This document shows positions 55,544 through 64,000 of a stretch of 64,000 nt of DNA, in pieces. The stretch lies in the NCBI GenBank assembly GCA_027596075.1, contig JADGJC010000051.1, positions 120,927-184,926 on the forward strand, written 5' to 3'. A program made the position numbers and the translations under genes. How positions within the stretch are numbered: position 1 is the first letter of the stretch; the number at the start of each line of letters is the position of its first letter. The DNA is from Rhizophlyctis rosea (lineage: Eukaryota; Chytridiomycota; Chytridiomycetes; Rhizophlyctidales; Rhizophlyctidaceae). The notes below the pieces were generated by a model. The model was not told the origin of the DNA. It was given only the letters and a program-made list of their open reading frames with translations, and made no database searches.

Positions 55544-58500
55544 TTATTGGACCAATTTCATGAGATGCATACCTTTATCCATACTGACCGCGTTTTTGTC
55601 GTCCCAGCGTACCCTGACAGGAGTCTGATTTGAATTTGTTACCTAAGATCAATTGTCAGCATTCGCAGTCAATGAAACAAGCGATTCAAAACGCGCAATC
55701 CCCTCACCTCACTAAACCTCCTCGCCCTCCTAATCCCAGACCCCTCCGGAGAAAACGCCCTCTCCAACCCCATCCGATGCAACCCCAACTCCCTCACCGG
55801 CCCCGGCTCCCTCACCACCGCCGTCGTAGGCGATTCGCCCTCCTCTTTCTCCTCCGCCACCGCAACCCCCTCCTCAATAATCAACTTCCCCGGCACGTTC
55901 CTCCTCCTCAAGCCTTCCTTCTGCCCAACTTCCCCGCTCAAGAAGGGGTCATCATGTAATCTAGTCTCTAAAGCGCGGAAGACTTGCACCATTTGGTCCT
56001 GAGCGGGGAGGACTTTGAGTTTCTCGTACCATGCCACGCCACCGATTTGGTCGAGGAGGGATTCCCAGGTTTTGCTGGCTGTATGGGTTAGTTTCGAGGG
56101 TATGAAGGGTGGTTGGGAGTATTGTTGGTGTTGCTGTTGTTGCTGTAGTTGAGATTGTTGGTTGCGATCGGAGACGGTGGACACGACACTGTCACGTTTT
56201 TGCGTGCCCGCCAATCGATCCCTTAACTCATCAACATCACTCCGGAACCTCTCGGCCGCCTCGCTCCGTTCCCGAAGTTTGGTCTCCAAGACCTTCTTCT
56301 CAGCTTGGAGCGCTATTGTTTCACTGCGAGCATTTGCTAGCTCAGTGTTTAGGATTTCGATCTCCTCGTTTTGTTCTTCAGTTGACATGCCGGCAATGGC
56401 CTTGGCGGCGCGGTCCCTGGCTTCATCGAGTTGCTCCTGCATGCCGGCAATGGCCTTGGTGGCCCGGTCCCTGGCCTCAGACAGTTGCTTCTCGAGTTGG
56501 TTATTCTCATCTTGTCTACGTGAGAGTTGATCTGTCAGCGCTGTCACTTCGCGGCGGAGTTGGTAAATCTGACGGTCTGTGTCAATGTTGGAAGTTGTTG
56601 TAGAGGGGCGTCCGGTGGTGCTAACTGAGGTCCGTCGATCGACAATCCTCCGAGTAGTCGATTGCCGTGACACTCCATCTAGTTGCTCACGCAATTCTGC
56701 ACATTCCGTTCGCAACCTCTCACATTCCTCATCTGCCAACCTCTTCTCCGCCCTCAACTGTTCCAGCAATCGGCTAGTTTCCCGGGCATCCCCATCAACC
56801 CTCCTCACCATATCAGCCTCCTCCAACTCACCCTCCAACTCCTCTACCCGCGCCCTCAACTCCTCCACAACTCCATCCCCCTCCAAAACCCTCGCCCTCA
56901 AATCCTGAACCTCAATCCGACTCTCATTCACAAGTCTACTCAAGTTCTCTGCATGCTTCTCACTCCTCATAACCCTCTCCACTAATTCCCCATTCTCCTT
57001 CCGCAGATTTTGTACAACCTCTTCTTCTTCCACTCCGCCCTCATTCTCATGTCCCGCTCCAATCTCCTCTTCCCTCCTCTCACTCTGACCCCTCAACTGA
57101 CCTTTAAGTTCCTCCAACTCCTCCCGTAAAACCTCCAAATCATTAACAACAGCCTCCTTCTCCTCCTCAACAACACGCAACCGATCAACAGACTCGCCCT
57201 TCTCCCTCAAAACCTCCCTCAACTTCTCCTGCGCATCCCGTAACTGCTGCACCACACTATTACTCTCACTCCCCGCCCTCTGCCGAATCGGGAAAAGATT
57301 CCCGATTCGTTCGTCCCGCTCACCAATTTGAGTGCGCAGTTTTTCACATTTTGTCTGGAGCATGTTGACTTGGGACTGCAGTCTTGCACAACTTCGCTCC
57401 GAGTCGGCGAGTTTTTGAGTCGTTTGTGTGAGGTCGGTGCGGAGAGAGATGTTTTCGGTTTCGAGACGGTCTACGTCTTCTACTTGGCGTTCCGTACTTC
57501 CGATGCGCCGTCGGAGCCCGTCCCGGTCTTTTATGAGGTGTGATTCGGATCTTTCTAACTCTTCTACACGGGTTTTGAGTTCTTCGATTTCGGATTTGGC
57601 TTCCAACTGCTTTTGGATGAGTTTTGCTTCCCCTCTTTGGAGTTCCTCCACATGTCCCTCGGCGTTTTCGGCTCGAATGCGGAAGCTGTCGCGTTCTGAT
57701 GTTATTGTGGCGGCCATTTGGGCTAGATCTGCTTCTTCTCCTTGGAGTTTGTTGATGATTTCTTGTAAGCCGTCACGTTCGAAGGTTAACGAGGTGGTTT
57801 TTTGCGTGAGGGATGTTTCGGACCGTTTTAAGGTCTCTACACGAGCCGTCAACTCGTCCCTCTCTTTCTTTACCTCTTCAAGCTTTTTCTCGGTATCCTT
57901 AATCCTACCATTCAAGACTTCTCTCTCCTTCTTCAACCCAGCACCCTCCTTGTCCAACCGGGCTTTATTTCTTTCCAATTCGCCAACTCTCCCTTTTAGC
58001 GTGTCCCTCTCCCCCTCCAGTCCACTAACCACACCCCTCAACTCTCTCTCAACCCCCTCCAGACTCCCAATCCGTCCCTCCAACTCCCCAACCCTCCCTT
58101 CCAACCTCCTCTTCTCCTCCCCAAGCGTAACACTCGTCTGCGCAATCTCAGACTCGACGCTGTCGGCATGCCGCTCACTCCGTTCAGCCCGATTACGTGC
58201 ATTCTCAACATCAACAGCCAAGATGGATTTCTGTCTCTCCAACTCTTTTTGTGTACGTTCCAGTTGGTCAACGCGGTGGTCCGTTTCGCGGATGCGGGAT
58301 TTGAGAAGGTCGCGTTCTTGGGTTATGGCAGAGGTTTTGTGTTCGAGATCAGCCTTTGTGCGTTCTAGTAGGTCGATGCGGAAGGTGTGCCTGTCGAGAC
58401 GGATTTTGAGGGCGTCACGGTCTTTGGTTATGGTTGTGATCTTTTGGGTCATTTCTTGCTCGGCTTGTTCGAGGGTTTGGACTTTCCGTTCGGCGTTTTC

Positions 58501-61500
58501 GGCGCGCACTTGGTAGAGTGTGCATTCTTGGGCTAGTTGGACGTGTTTGGAACTCCATTCGGTTTCGGTGCCTTTGAGTTGGTCCAGGACCCTTTGGGAA
58601 CTCTCTGCCCGTGTTTTGTACTCGTCTAGTTCTTGGGTGAGTGAGACGTTTCGTTCCGCCAGCTCTGCCTCGACGCGGTTGAGTTCTTTTTCGGATTGTT
58701 CAATGCGGCGTTCGAGGGTGTCGCGTTCTTGGGTTAGGGCGGCGATGCGGTGGTCGAGGGTGTCGCGCTCTTGGGTGAGGGTGCCGTTGCGGGTTTCGAG
58801 GCTGTCACGTTCTTGGGAGAGTGCGTTGATTCGTTGCTTAAGTGTATCATGTTGTTGCTGTAGAGCACCAACACTCTGTTGGAGTGAATCTCGCTCTTGC
58901 GCAAGCGCTCCATTCCGCTGCTTCAACTCCCTCTCAACACCTTCGAGTTCTCCAACCCGCCGCTCAGCACCGCTAACTCTTGACCTCAACCCCTCAGCCT
59001 CGTTTACCACCGCCTCATACCTGGCACCCAACTGCTTCGCCTCCCCTCTCACACCCTCCAACTGTCCTCTCAATCCATTAACTTCACCCTCTAACCCCTT
59101 GACCCTTGCCGCGTGCTCCGCAACCTGCCGACCAGAAGAGGAAGCCTGCTCCCGGCTCTCGTTCAGTCGCCTTTCCAAATCCTTCGCTTCCCCCCTCACA
59201 CCCTCCAACTGTCCCCTCAACCCCGTAACCTCCACCTCCAAAGCCTTCACCCGTCCCGCATACTCCGCACCCTGTCGACCAGAAGTGGACGCCTGCTCCC
59301 GACTTTCATTCAACCTCCGTTCCAAATCCTTCGCTTCCCCCCTCACACCCTCTAAGTGCGCTTTCAACGTCGTAACCTCACCCTCTAACGCCTTCACCCG
59401 TCCCACGTGTTCCACAACCTGCCGACCAGAAACGGAGGCTTGCTCCCGACTCTCACCCAACTGCTTTCGAACTTCTTCGAGTGCATGAGAAGTCTCTGCA
59501 TGCTGCCGTTCGAGCCTCTCATTAACATTCGCAACCTGCCTCAACTTCTCCTCAAAACCCTTCGCCTCTCTCAACCGCTCCTCATACGCGTCCCGTTCAC
59601 GTTCAGCAGCACTCGTCAGTTCTTCAAGCGTCTCTTTCAACACCCGTCCACGTTCCCGTAACTCGGCAATTTGTTGTTCCGTTTCTCCCTTTTCACGGGT
59701 GTACCGTTCACCCTGTTCTCGTAGAGTAGTATCTAAACTCCTCACTTTCTTTTCAGCCTCCTCAAGCTTCTCCCTCACTTCCTTCTCCCGTTTTGTTATT
59801 TCCTCAATTTGGCGGGATGCTTGATCACGGATGACGATAGCTTCCCCGCCACGTGCTTTTAGGGCGTCACCTAGTTCCCTCACTTGGGCCTCAAGCTCCG
59901 AACTCTTCATTCTTTCCTGCTCTAATGCGTGAATCTCAGTCCGTAACTGGAGCCTCAACGCGTCCTCCCTATCAATATAATCCTTCAACCGCTCCTCATG
60001 GAGAGCTTCCACTCGGGTGATTCGACCCTCAAGTTCGGTTTTGGAGGATTGCAGACCTTGGTTCTCGAGTGCCAGGGCTTCCTTTTCGGTTTGGTTCCGG
60101 CGCTCGGAGGCTTCTAGTTGAGATAGACGCGCTTCGAGAGCTTGTTTTTCGGATTCGAGGTGGGATTTTTGGGAGGTGAGGGTTTGGATGGTTTGTTGGT
60201 GTGAGAGGATTTCCTGTGTTTTCTTCTCATGCTCGGCTTCGAGGTGGATGATCCGTGCTTCCTGTTCCTGTTGATGAGCCACCAACCGATCCCTTTCCTC
60301 TTTCATCCGCTGAATAGTAGCTTGATGACCAGTAATTTCCCTCTTGCGTTCCTCGTGTGAGACTTTCAAACGGGCGAGCTGTGCCACTAAATCTGACCGC
60401 TCCGCATTAATGCGGTCCCTCTCTTCACTGAGCTTCTGGATGGTTGCTCGGTGTTCCGCAACCTCCCGAGTCCGTTCTTCATGAGAGGTTTCAAGTGCTG
60501 TGACACGGGCTTGCAGTTCGGAACGGTTGGTGTCCAGGCGTTGCTTTTCGTCAGAGAGGCGTTGGATTTGGGCTTTGTAGGAGGTGATTTCGCGCTCGCG
60601 TTCTTTTTGGGAGGCTTCGGCGCGGGAGACGCGAGTGGTTAGATCGCGTCTTGTGGAGTCGAGATCGTGGTTCTCGTCGATGAGTCGCTGGATTTCGGCT
60701 TCGTGGATGGTGATCTTTGACTCTAAGTCCTGTTTTTCGGACGACAGCGTTTGTTTCTCGTCTGAGAGGCGTTGGAGTTCTGCTTGACGTGTTGCGAGCT
60801 CTCGGGCCCGTTCCTCAACAACTTCTTCAAGTTTGACAACCCGTCCCTCCAACTCGTGCTTCTCAGCAGCCAACTTCTGCCTCTCCTCCGAAATCCTATG
60901 AATATCCGCCTGCTGTGTGGCAGCCTCCCGCACCCGCTCCTCAACAACACCCTCCAACTCCCCAACCCGCCTTTCCAACTCCCGTTTCTCCGTGATAACC
61001 CGTCCCTTCTCCTCCTCCACCCTCCTCAAGTGATCCCGTACTTCATGAATCTCCCGCGCTTGCTCGTCCTCCAAAGCCTCCAACCGCGCAATCTGCGCAG
61101 CTAAATCCTTCCGTGCACTATTCAACCGCGCATTCTCCTCCTGTAACTTGCGAACTTCTGTCTGGTATTTCGTAATGTCACGTTGCAAGTCATGATTAGC
61201 GCTCTCCTCATGAAGGAGACGTTCCTCAACTTGTGCATTGTGGAGTTTAAGTTTTTGCGCCTCGTCACGTAGCCGGTTAAGGTCTGAGGTAAGTTTCGTC
61301 ACATCGTGTTCACGTTCGTGGAGTGTGGATTCTGATCCGAGGAGACGGGATTCGAGATCTGTTGTGAGGAGTTTGTAGTGGGCGGTTTCGTCTTTTAGGC
61401 GTTGGATTTCGGATTGTTGTTTTGTTAGGTCGCGTGTGAGGGATTGGGTGGTGGCTTCTTCGTGGATGACTCGGTCTTCTGCTTCGGAGTGTGCGGAGCG

Positions 61501-63237
61501 TAGACGGTTGTTGTCCTCTCGCAGCTTTTGTATTTCACGGAGACGTTCTTGCACTGTGGTGTCGGAGCGAACGATGTGTTCCTCTGCTTCGGCGGTTGCA
61601 AGTTTCAATCGTTGGTTTTCCTCAGAGAGACGTTGGAGTTCCCCTTCAACTCTTTGGAACCGAACTTGCAAATCCGCAAACCTCTGCTGCAACAAGGGTT
61701 TCTCAATCTCCAATGAGGCAGCCTTATCCCTCCATTCAGCCGCAAGGGTCTCAACAACCTCAACCTTGGAAACCGCCTCGTTCAAACTCTTCTTCAACTC
61801 CCTGATCGTAGCATCCTTCTCGTTACTGAGTTTCCGCTCCCTATCTACCGCATCGTTCTGCGCGTCCAATTGACGCATCAGCTCCGACGCTTCCTGTTGC
61901 GTTGTAGTGAGGCCTTGTCGCATTTCGGACACCAGCTGGTCGGAAGATTCCTGCATTTGGCGAATTTGGTTGCTCTTGTCAGTAAGTTCGGAGCGGGCGG
62001 TCTCAAGGGTGGATTGGAGGGATGTGAGTTGACGTGAAAGCTCGATGTTTTCTTTTTCGATTGCTTGGAGTGCGGCGGCTTTTTGTTTTGGATTAACAGT
62101 GAAGGAGAGGACGTCGGGATGGGTGAAGATGTATTGAATGGTTGTTTTCAGGTATGCTAAACCTCCCACTGAAAAGTTCGTCAGGATACAGCATTGCCTT
62201 CATACCGGAATAGATAAACCAGAGTCTACTTACATTTCTCAAAATCAGCAGGCAAGTTATCTGTCGGCAAAAGCTCCCTCATTTTCCCCGACAGATATTT
62301 GTGATCCATCTAATCACCAACATGTTAGCATACAACTTCCTGATGTACTTTTATCAGACAAATATGCAAAATATTACCCACCTCCTGAGCCTGCAGCTTA
62401 CTCTTCAGTTTTGCCACTTCCTGACCAAGCAAACCCGCTTGCTTATGCTCCTGCTGCTGCTTGGCCGTCAAATCCCTCAACTGTGTGGCGAGAAACATGT
62501 TGTCGTTCTGCATTTTCATCAACTCGGATTTTGTTGCTGCGTTACGTTTTTCCGATTTGTCCAGACGATCTGCGATGGCTTTGACATGGTCTTCGCGTTG
62601 AGCTGCTCATTGATTCACGTGCGGAAGTTGGGAGGGAGATGAAGATGAGGGTTTTCATTCCATTCCATTTGGACCTTAGAATGAGAATGTGCAAAAAGTA
62701 TACAGTACCATTGGCTCCTTCTTTGAGCGACATGCGTCTCAATTGTTTATCCATATTATTCATTCCATCTTCCAATCTTTGCGCCTTTGTCGATGCCTCC
62801 TCAGCCGCGGCCTTGAACATATTTGCCTCAGCATCAGCTTTCTTCAACAACCCTTCCAGCCTCCGCTTCTCCCATGCCAACTGCCGGTTCTCCTCATCCA
62901 ACATCCGAATCTGGTCATCCCTACTCGCTAACTCGGCTTTGAAAACTGGTCCTCCTCCAGCAAAACTTTGACGACCGCGTGGGGAGCGAGGAGAAGTGGG
63001 ATTAACAGTGCTGTCGCGTGCTGGAGGGTCTTCGGGTATAGAGATTGACGGCGGAATGGGACCGCCTAATCTTCGATCTGGGAGGGAGGGTGAAAGACTG
63101 GCTTTGCGGGGTGTTGGGGAGGTTCGGGAAGATAGAGAGCTGCGGAGTGGGGGGTTGCCTGCGTGGGTTGCTGCTCGTGGCCTGACAGGGGACCCTGACC
63201 GGGCTGGTCCCGGCCATGTGCCGGATGGCCCCGACAT
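55544..63237 (-). CDS. Giant coiled-coil protein, 2,461 residues, unrecognised
   Basis: Exons 63237-62709, 62602-62382, 62309-62234, 62168-55708 and 55642-55544; introns are 65-107 nt. The N-terminus is disordered and Pro/Ser/Arg-rich, then a first coil (DDQIRMLDEENRQLAWEKRR). Exons 3-4 form a non-coiled helical segment, DHKYLSGKMRELLPTDNLPA and LAYLKTTIQYIFTHPDVL. About 1,900 residues of nearly unbroken heptad coil follow, partly in exact 42- and 49-residue repeats. The C-terminus has a globular-looking block (TWESLLDQIGGVAWYEKLKV, FRALETRLHDDPFLSGEV) and a basic tail. The end could instead use the donor after SMDK and a further exon. Golgin-, rootletin- or spindle-pole-like scaffolds have this architecture; I cannot assign it to any of them. 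Confidence 0.85.
56390..56490 (-). repeat. 54-bp tandem duplication in the giant coiled-coil gene
   Basis: Codes two adjacent 18-residue units of form (S/D)EARDRA(T/A)KAIAGMQEQL near the C-terminal end of the coil. The nucleotide copies are almost identical, so the duplication is recent. Confidence 0.85.
59015..59455 (-). repeat. Three 147-bp tandem repeats (49-residue coil units)
   Basis: Three consecutive units each starting SREQAS.SGRQ and ending LEGVRGEAKDLERRLNE, exactly 49 residues (seven heptads). Protein identity between units is high, and the DNA copies are visibly alike. Confidence 0.85.
60230..60970 (-). repeat. 42-residue (six-heptad) repeat array in the coil
   Basis: At least five 42-residue units beginning I(Q/H)(R/K)(L/I/M)x(D/E)E and containing a central 'EERxREI' element, with one 28-residue (four-heptad) unit between copies. 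The DNA has diverged more than in the 147-bp repeats. Spacing is a strict multiple of seven residues. Confidence 0.8.
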
Positions 63238-63343
63238 GTTTTATATGTGATGGGGCCAAATGCCTTTGAGTGTGGCCAGTTGACGGTGGACGCCAAGCTC
63301 GTTTAAAAGTTGCGATAAATAGGCGCAGGTGAAATCTCAAAAT

Positions 63344-63569
63344 ATGGCGAAAGAAAGAACCCCAACAAGTGCACCAATCCGCTCAATAGTAGTGCATGAA
63401 TCCACCTACGGACAACCAGCGAGCAGTAAGTCCACAAACCCACCCAAGGGCCGAACCCCTTTGTTCATGCCCCTCTCACAGCCAATTTTCAGGGCTCACC
63501 TCGCTCGCGCGCAAATTGCGGCACAGTCATTGGATGACACAATCAATCAATCATGCCGATCATCAATAA
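63344..63569 (+). CDS. Possible 52-residue two-exon gene
   Basis: ATG at 63344 opens MAKERTPTSAPIRSIVVHES and runs to a GTAAGT donor at 63426; exon 2 (63493-63569) reads LTSLARKLRHSHWMTQSINH and ends at TAA. The 67-nt intron has consensus ends and normal size. The product is small, basic and has no signal peptide, membrane helix or recognised family. It is divergent from the giant coiled-coil gene with 106 bp between ATGs, so the promoter would be shared. Chance cannot be excluded for so short a frame. Confidence 0.35.
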
Positions 63570-64000
63570 GAATGACTCATAGATCCTTGATCGCGTCTCG
63601 GTTGTCCGAACTGATGGACCATTCTGCACTCATCAAATGTCGTGACGTGTCTTGGTCATGTCGCCTTCTTGTCCTTTTGCTCTTTCCCCAGACCATATAA
63701 AAAAACCCGTTCTCATTCTCGCTCATACACTCTTAGCAGTCCCCACCTGGACAGTAGTCTCAAAAGAACGATTTCGACGTGGGATGGGTCAAGAGTTACC
63801 CACTCCGATTAATGATTATTAGTCATTGCGAGCAATTCCATTTACAATGTAAGTAATGTAAAATATTTGTTTAGAATGGGCTAGGTTGTGTTGAATTTAT
63901 CCGCTAATGTATGTCTACCCTAACCAACATATTATAGACAGGAACGAACTGACATCGCCCATTAACCCAACCCCACCGTTGCCTCAATCCCGGCCGGCGC
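63570..64000. other. Window end, no supported gene
   Basis: About 430 bp. AT-rich, no supported frame, RNA or repeat recognised. Confidence 0.4.

Noticed and set aside
57428..59488. Long plus-strand Ser-rich ORFs of 322 and 362 codons
   Set aside because: Antisense shadows of the giant coiled-coil gene; heptad codon usage keeps the opposite frame open.
1..64000. CRISPR arrays, bacterial operons, prophage or defence systems
   Set aside because: Intron-rich eukaryotic genes throughout; no direct-repeat/spacer arrays or prokaryotic signals seen.

Overview
The window reads as nuclear DNA of a zoosporic (chytrid-type) fungus. The genes are rich in short spliceosomal introns: nearly all those modelled here are 56-124 nt with GT...AG ends, and one in the CEP44-like gene is 403 nt. 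The gene content is plainly opisthokont and fungal: an acetyl-xylan-esterase-type CE1 enzyme, SAGA subunit Sgf73, SNARE Sec20, Pol III subunit C11 and a BAR-SH3 endocytic protein. Two genes point to a lineage that keeps centrioles and a flagellum: a CEP44 homologue and a SCAPER homologue. Proteins built of 29-residue 'ASxNGHxxVLxWW' ankyrin-like repeats are, from memory, also common in chytrids. Species cannot be named from sequence alone.

Layout. 1-659: 3' end of a secreted CE1 esterase (+). 3062-7053: RAD5-type helicase/ubiquitin ligase (-, 18 exons). 7381-8040: Yippee (+). 8224-9778: double-telobox Myb protein (-). 10583-11765: SGF73/ataxin-7 (+). 12022-13128: SEC20 (-), divergent from RPC11 (13358-13825, +). 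14141-14286: two tRNA-like pieces of mitochondrial type, followed by a purine-rich minisatellite. 15345-17013: BAR-SH3 protein (+). 17-26 kb: gene desert with one small secreted cysteine-rich ORF. 25986-27539: WW-repeat protein (-). 28058-30915: CEP44 homologue (+). 32051-32448: a tiny three-exon membrane-protein gene hidden in a second desert. 34539-39044: two tandem members of an unrecognised coiled-coil family sharing a C-terminal motif. 39830-41988: a WW-repeat paralogue broken by frameshifts. 42581-44056: F-box/ankyrin-like gene (-). 44354-49380: SCAPER (-). 49914-50160: a shortened 5S rRNA with decayed partial copies. 50-55.5 kb: desert. 55544-63237: a 2,461-residue coiled-coil protein (-). 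63344-63569: a possible 52-residue two-exon gene.

How the parts relate. The housekeeping genes are not organised by pathway; neighbours are often divergent or convergent with 100-350 bp between them, so several promoters are probably shared. The distinctive content is the pairing of centriole/cilium-linked genes (CEP44, SCAPER) with very large or fast-evolving coiled-coil genes, repeat-protein families in different states of repair, and deserts that hold tiny genes and 5S/tRNA debris. Exon boundaries were worked out by hand from splice consensus plus reading-frame and family continuity. Every complete model given with exon coordinates sums to a whole number of codons, except the paralogue described as frameshifted.
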